64,000 nucleotides of DNA. It comes from Lytechinus variegatus. Its lineage: Eukaryota > Echinodermata > Echinoidea > Temnopleuroida > Toxopneustidae. The stretch lies in the NCBI RefSeq assembly GCF_018143015.1, contig NC_054752.1, forward strand, positions 3,844,001 to 3,908,000, written 5' to 3'. How positions within the stretch are numbered: position 1 is the first letter of the stretch; every line of letters starts with the position of its first letter. The translations under genes and the position numbers were made by a program. Below, piece by piece: positions 1 to 10,294 of this stretch. The notes under the pieces are model-generated. The model was not told the origin of the DNA. It did no database searches and saw nothing but the letters and a program-made list of their open reading frames with translations.

Positions 1-260
1 TGGTCTTCTGGTCAAATTCGACTCGGTAATACCCAGATATGACTAAAATAACACTTGCCTCTTCTTAACTTTTATTTCATCTAATCATTTTTTGACTAAT
101 TAATTTTAGAAAGGGATTTCAACCAAGAATTCAATCGAGAACAAGTTGAGAACAATAGTGATAATTCATATGTGAGTACAAAATCGTAAGTTTATGACAT
201 CGTCAGCACTTTTAAGGGATCATCTTTGAAGTATCAAGTATATTTGTAATTACTTTTCAG

Positions 261-685
261 ATGTTACTTCAACACAGCCCAAATTATCGCCTGCAATGGA
301 TGGTAATAGCAACCGTATCTTCACCATGGATCCTCACCAAGGCGTTACCAATAAACATGTTGGACACCAAGTTCAGATGGATACAAAGATCATCATCATC
401 GTTGGCGTTACCTCAGAATTTGCCATAACCATATTAGTAATCATTCTCGTGGTTATATGCTTGCAGTATGAGCGAAGAATGCGAGTTTTGATTACAGAAA
501 ACCAGATTCAGGCAGCTGTGGATGTTCGCCCACAGGAAGGAGGAATAGAAACTGGTGATGGTAATGGTGATAATGTTCACGATGGTGATAATGGAGAGAG
601 TTATCAGGAGGTATTGGATTGTCTCACAAGATCATTTTCTTCTGAAGAGAATCTTGATTCTGATGGATATCTTAAACCGTCTTAA
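261..685 (+). CDS. 3'-terminal exon of a single-pass membrane protein (partial)
   Basis: An acceptor (TTTTCAG, ending at 260) opens a frame that reads in phase to the TAA at 683-685. Translation begins VTSTQPKLSPAMDG. A hydrophobic run follows (IIIIVGVTSEFAITILVIILVVICL, given here only as its character: about 25 residues, roughly 367-455), then a basic stop-transfer patch QYERRMRV. The rest is an acidic, Ser-rich tail of about 75 residues ending SDGYLKPS. This is the pattern of a type I receptor's last exon: juxtamembrane stalk, TM helix and cytoplasmic tail. The YLKP tail could be a phosphotyrosine/SH2 ligand (inference). The ATG at 296 is internal, not the start. An exon-like segment at 110-171, with acceptor and GTGAGT donor, lies upstream, but its open frame does not join this one, so I do not link them. 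The family is not identifiable from this exon. Confidence 0.55.
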
Positions 686-735
686 AAAAAGCGAGAAGCC
701 TCAAGACTGAACACAACATTTGATTATTTTTTAAA

Positions 736-788
736 GATTTATTTATTCATTTATTTATTTATCTATTTATTTATTATGTATTTATTCA
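736..788 (+). promoter_or_regulatory. AU-rich element in the 3' UTR of the membrane-protein gene
   Basis: About 50 nt after the stop codon lies a run of overlapping ATTTA pentamers (about seven) in a nearly pure A/T stretch. Such class II-like AREs destabilise mRNAs in animals through TTP/HuR-type proteins (known). It could equally be a simple ATTT microsatellite. Confidence 0.35.
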
Positions 789-1792
789 TTCTCTATAAAT
801 GGGGTCGATGGCTCTTCCTCGGCCAAAGTGATTAGTGTTCTCCTTAAAAATTAATGATTCATCAGCGATTCAAGAATACAGTAAATTGAAAGTGTTCATC
901 AAATGACAGTGAATAACTGGGAGGCCTTTCTCGACAATTGGTGAACCGGAATGACAGTTGAACCTTAAGTTCCGGAGCTGATGAAAAATTTCAAATATTT
1001 ATGTCGTTTGTCCAGAGTCAAGAACGAAACTGCTCTGTTGATTCCCAATTTTCGACAAAGACTTTTTGGTTGCTTTTTGTCATGAAAGGGATTTGCCTAA
1101 TACATTTCCTCTGTTATCGAGCCCTCCGTACGTCGCGGAACGAAAGTTTCCCATTCGCATAACTCAAGATAGATTTTGAAATTAATTTGATGTTTCTAGA
1201 AAAGAGTGGTAGATCAAAATAACAGGAAAACAGTACAAGGAAATCAATGGCATGTGAAACCAATATACGTTGTTTCTTTTATTGATTCTAATGTAGTAAA
1301 TACATCTGATGACAACTAAAAAAAAATTATATAGTGTCTTACACGATTGATTCGTTTTCTAACGTTGTCCATTAATTACATTGCTAACCCCAAGGAAAAG
1401 CAAAAGTACGTAGATGTAGATGAAGCAGTCATGGTTGATAATATGTCCTAATCCCTTTACTATAAAGCATTGTCCGAGGGTCTCTGGCATGGCGGTGTTC
1501 TCCATCGCTCTTACTTTTTATTTGACTTCATCGGGTTCCATCCAGCTTAATGACCCCGTTCGATCTACTCACCTTCAAACTTGCGACCCCCCTTCCCATC
1601 TCTCTCAGAACCTTTTTTTTTTCTTTTTTTTTCTCCATTTGTTTTCGGTTTCACTCACTTATTCTCTCGGCTGCATATCTTTGTGTAAAATTATACATTC
1701 AAGTTGTTTAAAGTTTATACAAATACTTTAAAAGGTTTAAACAGTGTAAAAGATAAAAAAATCGTTTTAAAGTCTAAAAACATTCTTCACAA
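789..1792. other. Non-coding spacer, no feature recognised
   Basis: AT-rich sequence with a T-rich run near 1613-1632. Short open frames here have no recognisable composition or splice context. It probably includes the remaining 3' UTR and intergenic DNA. Confidence 0.4.
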
Positions 1793-1794
1793 TA

Positions 1795-2950
1795 CAGAGT
1801 GAGTCAGAAAAAATGTCCCACTTTTGTAAAGTTGAATTGTTTAAAATATGAATATTTAATCATTAGTTTCATGATATGTCTTGATAGAGGTATCCTCCAA
1901 GTACATTCAGGTACTATTTTCATTTGATCCCCTGCACGCATGACTGAACAGCGGACAATCTTTAGAAGACTGTCAGATGTCACTTGCGCCAAGTTACAGG
2001 GTGGGGGAATAAAAAACTTTTTTGAACAAAGACATCCGACAGACTGAAACACACACACCCACACATCAATACACACAACACACATGGTAATAACTGGTTC
2101 ATAATTTTCTCTTTTCTGATTAAGCATTGATTTTTAGCAAGATCGCTGAATGTTTAAGTGGCAATTCCCGACAATCTTTCCCCTTAAAACACATTCACTA
2201 CCACCATCATATCATCATCATCATCATCCTCATTGTCATCATCTTGATCTTGATCTTCATCATCATCATCAAGTGCACATAAATCCAATATGCTGCTTAT
2301 GTCTTTTGTTGGTTAACAATGAAAATTTACAATGGATGTCTGTGCTTTTGTTGCACTTGCCTATAAAAGGGCTTGCCTGATTCGGCAGCAGTCACTTGAG
2401 CATCTTTTTACAGTAGCAAAGTACACTAATCATGGTTCGTCCTCAATTCACACCACAACATAGGTAATTTATGGTCACCGAGTATGCAAGGACTCAGAGT
2501 GTTGCAGTTGTTTTGCAAGGGTTTCGCCGACGTTACCCAGATGTTCGGTGTCCCAGCAGTTGTTTGTGTTTTTATTCACCGACGTTTGCAGTAATTGTGT
2601 GTTTGTGTGTCTGTGTGTGCGTGTGCTTGTGTGTGCATGTTTGAGTGGGCCTGTCAGTGCGTGTGCAAGGGTGTGTTTGTGTGTGTGAGCATGCCAGTCT
2701 GTCTGTCTGACTGTCTTTGTCTAAAGCACTGTTTTATTCATCACCCAGTAACTTGGCGCAAGTGAGATCTGACAGTTTTCTAAAAATTGTCCGCTGGTCA
2801 GTCATGCGTGCACGGGATCAAATGGAAATGGTACCTGAATGTACTTGGAGGATACCTCTTTCAAGACATATCATGAAACTAATGATTAAATATTCATGTT
2901 TTAAACAATTCAACTTTACAAAAGTGGGATATTTTTTCTGACTCATTCTG
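1795..2950 (+). mobile_element. Tc1/mariner-like non-autonomous element with about 220-bp TIRs
   Basis: The left end starts CAGAGTGAGTCAG and the right end is the inverted copy CTGACTCATTCTG. The arms (1795-2020 and 2725-2950) stay matched over about 220 bp by eye. The element is flanked by TA on both sides (1793-1794 and 2951-2952), the target duplication of Tc1/mariner elements. Inside are an ATC microsatellite (about 2195-2275), a transposase remnant (see 2432) and a GT-rich stretch (2595-2720). Apparent ORFs in the arms are mirror translations of the two TIRs and are not genes. Confidence 0.75.
2432..2590 (+). pseudogene. Remnant of a transposase N-terminal helix-turn-helix region
   Basis: Reading from ATG 2432 gives MVRPQFTPQHR, one stop codon, then FMVTEYARTQSVAVVLQGF and RRRYPDVRCPSS. 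This resembles the N-terminal HTH (DUF4817-like) of mariner-type transposases, where an aromatic/hydrophobic 'fmV.eYa' helix is followed by 'FrrrfPd..vPs'. After that the sequence dissolves into GT-rich repeats, so only about 45 codons remain. It lies centrally between the TIRs, as expected for an internally deleted autonomous element. Confidence 0.5.
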
Positions 2951-2957
2951 TAGAAAA

Positions 2958-3165
2958 AAATATCACGGTGTTCAAGCCTGCCACTCTAACAAGTTGTTTA
3001 AACTTTTTAAACAACTTGTTTAAAAAGTTTAAACAGTATTTGTTACAGTGACGGGCTTAAACAACACGCTCAAAACTTTAAACAATGTTTTTAAAGTGTT
3101 GTCAGAATGACGGGCTTAAAGAACACACTTTTAAGCCTTAAGCAGTTTTTTTAACCTGCAAAGAA
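2958..3165. mobile_element. GTTTAAAC-word MITE (degraded)
   Basis: The segment is built from copies of GTTTAAAC/TTTAAACA and the motif 'GACGGGCTTAAACAACACGCT'-type words in both orientations, making it self-complementary. Relatives lie at 6897-7108 and 30868-31000, and 31053-31277 uses the same words. The terminal CACTGTAAAA motif seen in the best copies is not clear here. Confidence 0.5.
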
Positions 3166-4077
3166 GAAATAAGTAGGGTCATGTTAAAAATAAATGAAGA
3201 TATATCTAAGCTACTGAAAAAATGAATAAGCGTGATAAAACTTAAAGACGAGTCAAGTCAGAATGAATTAATGAAAAATGATCAAGAGAATAAAACAAAA
3301 TAAATTATCTCAATATACATTATCACACAATGGCAATGCAATGCTATTCAATAGCAGGCGTTCGAAATCATTGATTTTCATAGTTCCAGAAGACGAATAA
3401 AATAGCAACTAGCAAAATATTTTCAAAGAAGTCTGAATCCGCTTTAAACAATGAATAGTTCATCTCTATACAAAATAATACACAAATAACAGTACTGAAG
3501 TAATTAATGACAAAATGACTTATGCTAAAGGACATAATCATCTATGCGATAAATGCAACTATGGCATTGTTGTTAAAGTTCGTGGTGAGGTTACACACGA
3601 CTTTAATGGACTGTTGCAGGAAACTTGCAATTGATCGAAAGTCAATGTCAGGTCCCCAAACCGATTGAAAGTCTTGCATTTCACTAAAATTTGCAACTGA
3701 TTGAGGATCTTGTTCTTCCATCAACAAATATAAATTGATTTGCTTCAGTTAAAATTGATCTATCATTTCTAAATATGCATCTGAAATTCTTTCCAATCGA
3801 CCGCAAATATTTTCCTGCAACACCCCCAAGAATAACTAGCATATGAACAGCCGACTGACATGTCTAAAAATATTCCCTAACGTTGTATCAACAATAATCA
3901 TGATATGTAAATTTACATAAAATTGAATACAATAGTGCAACATAAACAATTGCATGGGAAAATAGGGAAACAAGTTAAGAGAATAGGATAACAAAAAATC
4001 TAAAATTACTTTCGCAACTATAAATTAAACACATTCATGGCTCAAATTGATAGTAATACAGCACAGCGCGGTAAGGT
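3166..4077. other. Spacer with possible foldback remnant
   Basis: The stretch at about 3560-3830 contains words such as TTGCAATTGAT and 'GCAAATATTTTCCTGCAACACCCC'. Related words recur in the element at 40285-40800, so this is probably an old member of that MITE family. The rest is AT-rich, with nothing recognised. Confidence 0.35.
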
Positions 4078-4078
4078 A

Positions 4079-6720
4079 TTTTGATTTGATTTGATTTTAT
4101 TGTTTACTTCTGCAATTACATCATTCGTATATAATACATTTTCCATAACATAACAAACATAGTATATTGAGAACTTTTTTGGCATGAATCATAACTAAAT
4201 GTACTAAAATTATCATTACAAACAAAACTGATCTCATACCAAATTAGTTAACATTTACAATTTGCAGGAGAAGGATTGTCATCATAAGCAGATTGCTTGA
4301 AAAAATGACACCCCAGGTTAGAACTCATTGATTAATATAATACATTAATACAGCAGAATCGATAAACAGTTCATTTCATGAAAAACAGCAGTAATGTAAT
4401 TTGAGCAATGAAGATGGAGATGATAAGGATGAAGATGATGGTGAAATGGTGAAGATGAAGGCGATGGAGAGGATGATGGTGATGATGCTTTAATGATGAC
4501 ACATCGACACAGAAATTTTACTTCAAATATTCTGATATCAACATAGATTTAACGTTTGCCTTAAATGAGTAAAGAGACGTGGATCTTTTTATAGATTCAG
4601 GTAGAGAGTTCCACAAATCAGGACCATGGTGTCTTATGGATCTCTGCGCAATAAGCAATTTGGGGTTGATTAAATGGAAATTAGAAGAGTTCCGCGTAGG
4701 GTATGAATGGATAGATGTGTTCATAGTATAAAAATTGTGAAATGAAGGTGGGAGCATGTTATTTACGTATTTGAACATAAGCAGTAAGCTTTGAAATGAG
4801 TTTATGTCAAAAATAGTTAGAGTCTTTAGTTTATGGAATAATGGATTTGTGTGTGATAAATATTGCGAATTAGTACAAATTCGAATTGCTTTTTTCTGTA
4901 ATAAGTATATTATATTAATTTTAGTTTTTGCACACGTTGCCCAAACTATATTGCAGTACGATATATACGGCAATATTAATGAATTGTATAGTAGAACGAG
5001 TGTAGTATGAGGAATTATGTTTTTCATTTTGTAAAGTACACCTACGTTTCTGGAGATGTTAGTAGTTATACAACGTATATGTTCATTCCAATTTAAATGT
5101 TCATCTATTGTGACACCTAAAAACTTTGTTTCTTTTTTCCTTTTGAGTGGAATATTATCTATGCTTATGTCGTATGGAAACTCAGTAATATGTGAACTTG
5201 TATGCGTAAAATACATAAAGTTTGTTTTGTCTATATTAAGTGAGAGCCTATTACATTTAAACCATAAAGATAGTTTAGGTAATTCACGATTAAATGTATC
5301 TACTAAAGTTTCTAAGCTAGTGTTTGAACAAAAAATGTTTGTGTCATCGGCAAATAATACAAATGATAATAAAGGCGTTACAGTAGTCAAATCATTAATA
5401 TATATAAGGAAAAGTAAGGGGCCAAGGATCGATCCTTGTGGAACTCCGCATTTTATTGACTGAAAGTTAGAAGAAATATTGTTGTGAGTGACATATTGTT
5501 TTCTATCAGACAAATAACTCTCAAACCATGATAGTGCGATTCCCCGAATTCCATAATTTTCAAGTTTTTTAAGTAAAATCTGGTGGTCAAGAGTGTCGAA
5601 TGCTTTGCTTAGGTCCATGAATACTCCTATTATGTGTTCTTTATTTGTCATTGCATTTGTAATTTTATCGTATATTTGTATTAAAGCCTGATCAGTTGAA
5701 TGCCCTTTCCTGAATCCATATTGGTTTGAATTTAGAAACTGAAAAGTATCTAGGAACTTATAAAGTCTTTTGTAAATAATCTTCTCTAATATTTTGGATA
5801 TGCTGGGGAGAATAGAAATAGGCCTATAATTTGTTATTTCGTGTGGATTGTCTTTTTTTAAAACAGGATTTACCTTTGCAATTTTTAGGGAATCTGGACA
5901 TTTACCGGTGCTGATCGACAGATTAAAAATATGACACAATGGAGAGACAATATAATGTATGATCTGCTTAAGAAGGAAAGTACTAATTCTATCATATCCC
6001 TGTGATTTGCTGGATTTGAGATTTTTTGTTATTTCAATTATTTCCTGAACATTTGTGGGGTTAAAGAATAGGGAAGAATTGATGGGTGTGGGAAGAAATT
6101 TTGCAAAACTTTGGTTTGGTCTGGCAAGGTTGTTAGCCAAAGAGGGTCCTATGTTAACGAAAAAGGAATTAAAGGTATCAGCTACATCATCTGAATTTAT
6201 TGCAGCAGCATGAACTGTGAAATTGTCTTTAGGTAATACTTTGGGTTTCTTGCCAATCAAATCATTGATTATCTCCCATGTGGCTTTCATGTTTGATTTA
6301 ACTTTGTTAAGTTTCTGGGAATAAAACAATTTGCGAGAAGCCCGAATTATATTGGTTAGTCTATTTCTATAAGTTTTATATTTATTTTTGTTTTGAATAG
6401 AAGGGTTCTTTAAAAATGTCTTGTATAGTTTATTTCGGGTGTGTATGGATCGTAGAATAGCTTTAGTGATCCATGGCATTTTTGCTTTTCTTTTTTTGAT
6501 AGGTGATAGAGGAAAATTTTTATCGTAATATTTCTGCATTTTTTTGTTAAAATTTGTGTAAGCAATATCTGAATTTGACTCATTAAATACATCTAACCAT
6601 TCCTCAATCGCAAGATCACTTTTAAACGATTCAATATTGATTGGTGTTTCTTTACTATACATTGTAGATTTAGGTGAATTTTCTTTTGAAATATCATTAT
6701 CACATAATAACTAATATTGA
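4079..6720 (-). mobile_element. 5'-truncated non-LTR retrotransposon (CR1/L2/Jockey-type LINE)
   Basis: The minus-strand element comprises the reverse transcriptase frame (4518-6662), a 3' UTR with GAT/GAA-rich simple sequence (about 4405-4495), and a terminal tail of ATCAA-like tandem repeats (plus-strand TTGATTTGATTTGATTTTATTG at 4081-4102). Short tandem-repeat tails instead of poly(A) are typical of CR1/L2-group LINEs (known). No apurinic endonuclease domain is readable above 6662, and an in-frame TAG lies about 20 codons upstream of the first ATG. The copy therefore appears 5'-truncated, the usual outcome of target-primed reverse transcription. Confidence 0.85.
4518..6662 (-). CDS. LINE reverse transcriptase (714 aa, open, lacks endonuclease)
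   Basis: Residues 60-140 are the Lys/Asn-rich linker usual between endonuclease and RT (MPWITKAI, NKYKTYRNRL, TWEIINDLIGKKP). The RT core follows: YRPISILPSISKILEK (279-294), GFRKGHSTDQAL (316-327), motif A VFMDLSKAFDTLDH (347-360) with catalytic D350, motif B GVPQGSILGPLLF (406-418), and motif C FADD (437-440) with the catalytic Asp pair. The C-terminal region ends with a conserved 'HHGPDLWNSLPESIKRS' block near residue 680. Catalytic residues are all present and the frame is uninterrupted, which suggests a young copy. It lacks the upstream endonuclease, so it is unlikely to move on its own. It is not a host gene. Confidence 0.9.
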   Translation of the reverse strand: MYSKETPINIESFKSDLAIEEWLDVFNESNSDIAYTNFNKKMQKYYDKNFPLSPIKKRKAKMPWITKAILRSIHTRNKLYKTFLKNPSIQNKNKYKTYRNRLTNIIRASRKLFYSQKLNKVKSNMKATWEIINDLIGKKPKVLPKDNFTVHAAAINSDDVADTFNSFFVNIGPSLANNLARPNQSFAKFLPTPINSSLFFNPTNVQEIIEITKNLKSSKSQGYDRISTFLLKQIIHYIVSPLCHIFNLSISTGKCPDSLKIAKVNPVLKKDNPHEITNYRPISILPSISKILEKIIYKRLYKFLDTFQFLNSNQYGFRKGHSTDQALIQIYDKITNAMTNKEHIIGVFMDLSKAFDTLDHQILLKKLENYGIRGIALSWFESYLSDRKQYVTHNNISSNFQSIKCGVPQGSILGPLLFLIYINDLTTVTPLLSFVLFADDTNIFCSNTSLETLVDTFNRELPKLSLWFKCNRLSLNIDKTNFMYFTHTSSHITEFPYDISIDNIPLKRKKETKFLGVTIDEHLNWNEHIRCITTNISRNVGVLYKMKNIIPHTTLVLLYNSLILPYISYCNIVWATCAKTKINIIYLLQKKAIRICTNSQYLSHTNPLFHKLKTLTIFDINSFQSLLLMFKYVNNMLPPSFHNFYTMNTSIHSYPTRNSSNFHLINPKLLIAQRSIRHHGPDLWNSLPESIKRSTSLYSFKANVKSMLISEYLK

Positions 6721-6896
6721 TTGTATACGATAATTAAAAAAAAAAAGTCGTGGATGCAGGATAAACATAATATCTAATTCTAAAGATTTAGCATCACAAA
6801 TCCTGTCTCCATTTTTGAAAATGAATGGGGAGTTTATTTTTCTTCTTTGCTAAACTATATTCTACTTCGTTCTGGTTCTTTAGGAAAAAAACCCTA

Positions 6897-7108
6897 TACT
6901 GTAAAAACGCTGTTTAAAATTTTTAGCACGTTGTTTAAGCCCGTCACTCTAACAACTACTGTTTAAACTTTTTAAACAAATGTTCAGACTTTTTAAACAA
7001 CTGTTTGAACATTTTAAACAGTTGTTTAAAAAGTTTAAACAATTATAAAACAGTTTAAACAACCTGTTGTTAGAGTGACAGGCTTAAACAGCGTGCTATT
7101 TTTGTTTA
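6897..7108. mobile_element. GTTTAAAC-word palindromic MITE
   Basis: The ends are ACTGTAAAAACGCTGTTTAA and the inverted 'TTAAACAGCGTGCTATTTTTG'. The subterminal arms GCCCGTCACTCTAACAA and TTGTTAGAGTGACAGGC are inverted. The interior consists almost wholly of GTTTAAAC/TTTAAACA words. Confidence 0.6.
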
Positions 7109-7866
7109 CTACTATTGGGTGAATTCATATATATATATAAACGAGTGTAAGTGTAATGTTTAATTTTTACTATTATGGCCTCTGTCATCCCCCCTCAATA
7201 ATTTATGGTCGAACATCATAATATTGATGATGAATCACATGACAAGTATGATCATTATGAAAAGGAGGGAGTATGATGATCATGATAGTAATATCAATCG
7301 TAATGCGCATGATGACCATCAAATTTTTCTCGAAATTTTCTGATTTACTGTCCTTGATTGAAACCATTCGTTTCAGATATTGAGAAAAACAGATGGATAG
7401 TGAAAAGAAAACTACGATGAAATAGAATAACATGTTCATCTTTCTATACATGACATTATCTTTTTATCATTTACGAAGTTCGTGGGATGTGCCCCGGTCA
7501 TTTTACGACACTTTTGAAGATCATTTCATTTTTGGTAGTATTCTTTCTCCCGGTTTATTAAATAAGTAGAGAAAATGCAAACTAAATGACAATTAAAATT
7601 TTAAAAGAGGGAATAACCCTGAAAATTAAAAGAGTCCTCCAAAATATCTAATTTTCAGGTCATTTTCTCCCCAAAATTATCTAACGCTTCAGACTCGCAT
7701 TTTTAATCTAGTATGTAGCTAGTACTAGTATATCTTGTCTTGTAGAAATAAAGATAACCCCCTTAAAACTTCAGTCTCAGGATTAACGATTATTTGCAAA
7801 TATATTACGTATCGAAGGTGATGTGCACTATCCAGGATGTAGCCTACCCCAGTGTCTAGTCTCTCT
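7109..7866. other. Spacer / 3' side of the minus-strand BTB gene
   Basis: AT-rich sequence with GATGATCAT simple repeats near 7230-7300. The part next to 7867 should be the 3' UTR of the BTBD17-like gene. No clear poly(A) signal was fixed. Confidence 0.35.
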
Positions 7867-9282
7867 TCATCTTATCATGTATACAATAGCGGCAACTTCT
7901 ACTCTTCTCGGCTTCCTACCAGCAAAGACAGGAGGAGTGGTAACGCTGAATGTAGAAGAAGGACTGTGCGTCCTTGACTTGTTCAAGGAGCCTTCCTTTG
8001 TCATTACTATGGGGTTTTCGGGAAGGTAGAAGTCAGAGTCTTTGTCATGAGGCCTTGTCACAATAACCATTCGGTATGTTGAATCAGATCGTGGCGAATC
8101 AAGTGAATCGATTTCGTATTTTACGGCCCATGCTTCAGAGTCTCCGATCTTGGTAGATTCTATTTTGAGCACGAACTTGAAGTAACGGGATTCAGAATCC
8201 AGTGACCAAGCTCCGGTTTCGTCTCTGACCGCGCACGTCATCTCTGTTCTGTATTGATCAAAGCTGACTTCTCTAAAGCCTTCATTTTGACGCTGCGATC
8301 TTCCATACTGGCGGGTAGTAAGACCCGGTGGCATGAAATTTAGATAGAGTCGTGGTTGAAGGTCGGGTTTCTTGAGGGAATCATAACCCGCTCGAGGATT
8401 GTCAGTATTACTCCTGGGGTCGTACTGGCCGCGCACTCCAGCTTCGTATGAAAGGGCTCTGTACTTGTATGACTCGGACAATGTCGCAGGGCAGTATTCA
8501 GATGCGAATTTCACGATAGCTGACGTCTCTTGGATGTTCGAAAGCTCGGATACTTGAACGAAAGAAAATCTTATTTTAGGCACTATTTTTAGATAAAGAT
8601 CCTTATTGCCTTCTATGCTGCCTTTGCCCTTTAGCCAGTCATCGACTCGTGCGATTATTTCTAATTCGTTATCTGCAACAAGATCGTCCCTGTCTAGGAT
8701 ACTACAAAGCTCTTCGAAGGTAAGCCCTAACCATGATGACTCCGGGATGTACTGGAAATACAGAGAGAGTGTACGCAGGCAATCGTTCTTCACAGAAAGG
8801 TATTCGCATTCTGCCGCATCCCTCAACCATGTAATGGCCCCGACCATGCTCCCTTGATTGATCATTTCTCCTACCCACTCCTGGGCCATCTCACTCAACT
8901 TCTTGAGTCCTAGTTGTTTGGCCAGACTCATGACCATTCTCACGTTAGTCGATGAGAAACTCACCTCTCCTGTGTAGAGGAACTTTAAGACCATCTCAAA
9001 GACTTCGATCTCCTTGTCAGTGGCACTCGAAGCGAGCTCTATGATGTTATCAGAGGAAGCAGTCTCAAGAAGGTTTCCCAGTTCATCGCTCCAGGAACCC
9101 AACACGACTCGATGAGCAGCGAATTTCCTCCCGCCTACCTTGATGTGGATGTCAGTAAGCTCTTCATTGATGAGGAAAGGAAGGAGTTTCTTAGACAGGG
9201 CGCTGCGACATGAGTAGACCCGTTTACCGTCTTCAGAGCCTCGACCTGAATCCATTGCAACAGGCAGTTCAATACCCTTCCC
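7867..9282 (-). CDS. BTBD17/Tango10-like BTB-BACK protein, paralogue A (main exon)
   Basis: From ATG 9255 a 462-aa frame runs to the TGA at 7867-7869. The BTB/POZ domain is at about residues 32-125 (LTDIHIKVGGRKFAAHRVVLGSWSD; FLYTGEV at 92-98). A BACK domain follows at about 135-240, with the family's acidic 'DDWL' turn near 205, and then a TRAF/MATH-like C-terminal region starting at PRLYLNF. This is the order in vertebrate BTBD17 and Drosophila Tango10. BTB-BACK proteins commonly serve as Cullin-3 adaptors; a role here is inference. Upstream of ATG the frame stays open for exactly nine codons (GKGIELPVA) to an acceptor TTTCATAG at 9283-9290. This is phase 0, as in paralogues B and C, so the true start may be in an unseen upstream exon. 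No exon 1 was found. It lies head-to-head with paralogue B. Confidence 0.85.
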   Translation of the reverse strand, partial: GKGIELPVAMDSGRGSEDGKRVYSCRSALSKKLLPFLINEELTDIHIKVGGRKFAAHRVVLGSWSDELGNLLETASSDNIIELASSATDKEIEVFEMVLKFLYTGEVSFSSTNVRMVMSLAKQLGLKKLSEMAQEWVGEMINQGSMVGAITWLRDAAECEYLSVKNDCLRTLSLYFQYIPESSWLGLTFEELCSILDRDDLVADNELEIIARVDDWLKGKGSIEGNKDLYLKIVPKIRFSFVQVSELSNIQETSAIVKFASEYCPATLSESYKYRALSYEAGVRGQYDPRSNTDNPRAGYDSLKKPDLQPRLYLNFMPPGLTTRQYGRSQRQNEGFREVSFDQYRTEMTCAVRDETGAWSLDSESRYFKFVLKIESTKIGDSEAWAVKYEIDSLDSPRSDSTYRMVIVTRPHDKDSDFYLPENPIVMTKEGSLNKSRTHSPSSTFSVTTPPVFAGRKPRRVEVAAIVYMIR

Positions 9283-9789
9283 CTATGAAATAAAATCATA
9301 TTTGATATGCATTATAAGTCAAGATTATTGACTTAAATTCATGTAGCAACAGGCAATTGAACATTCTTCCCCATGTCAGACAAAATGATATTGGATATGC
9401 ATAAGTCAACATTATCGAATTGTATTTATGATAAAGCACATTGCGGTGACCAAAATATCCACGCATATAGAACAGGCAAATGTTTTTATGCGTGACGTCA
9501 TCAAACCGCACTCCATTGCTTTCGCGTTCGTTAGTGATCTAGAAATGACAATGACATTCATGCACAAGTCACCCGTAGAGTGGCTATTGGAAAAAAAATC
9601 ATAATGTTGAAATTATCATTAATATTTCATCAAATAATTTTCAAATGATCGTGTAATAAAAATAAAACATACACTTTAGCAAAAAAAAAAATAATGTTGA
9701 TTACAGCTGAAATCGTAGATAAATGCATTAAAGCTTAAAAATATAGTTATTGAAATTAAATAATTAAACATTTAATTTCGAGTGTAACA

Positions 9790-10150
9790 AAGTTTAGAAA
9801 CGAAGCATTATTATTCCCGTAAATTTGTACAAGGTTGGAATGGTTTTCTGTTTTCTCACAATTAAAGAGCCGATAATTTTTAGTGTATTTTGTCTTTCGG
9901 TGTAATATTTCTTAAGATAAAAATTTCTCTCTTTAGCAAAAGAAGGAAAAACGAATATACAGTGGAATTCATCGCCAATTAATTGAAGATCGCATAATGT
10001 ACAATCTTCATGTTTCTTTGATGGTTTACATATCTGCCAGAGACAACCGGAAGTGGTTCTATCTTTACTTTTCAAACTGCTGGCGCATATCTGACGACTA
10101 TGTTTACCTGTATTCCTAGCCTCTACAAAACATTGTATATCATCCATTGC
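9790..10150 (-). mobile_element. LINE 3' coding fragment (reverse transcriptase C-terminus)
   Basis: The minus-strand frame (117 codons from ATG 10147) contains CTLCDLQLIGDEFHCIFVFPSF followed by ERNFYLKKYY. A 'C..C...IGDEFH.iF.CP.F...R...l..yy' block is characteristic of the C-terminal end of many marine-invertebrate LINE reverse transcriptases (recognised pattern). The RT core is missing. Not a host gene. Confidence 0.55.
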
Positions 10151-10294
10151 TTTATAGAGAGGGTATTTGTCTCCGAATACCCAGAAGTATGAAAAAAAAT
10201 TATAGGGTACACAGACATGGGGGCATCATTGTTTTCTTGGTGATAACTGTGTTTGTTACATTTTCTTAGGGAGTCTTTATAAAAGAAGTTGTTT

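Noticed and set aside
1804-2941. Two similar frames (1804-2127 minus, 2717-2941 plus)
   Set aside because: They are mirror translations of the two arms of one inverted-repeat transposon.
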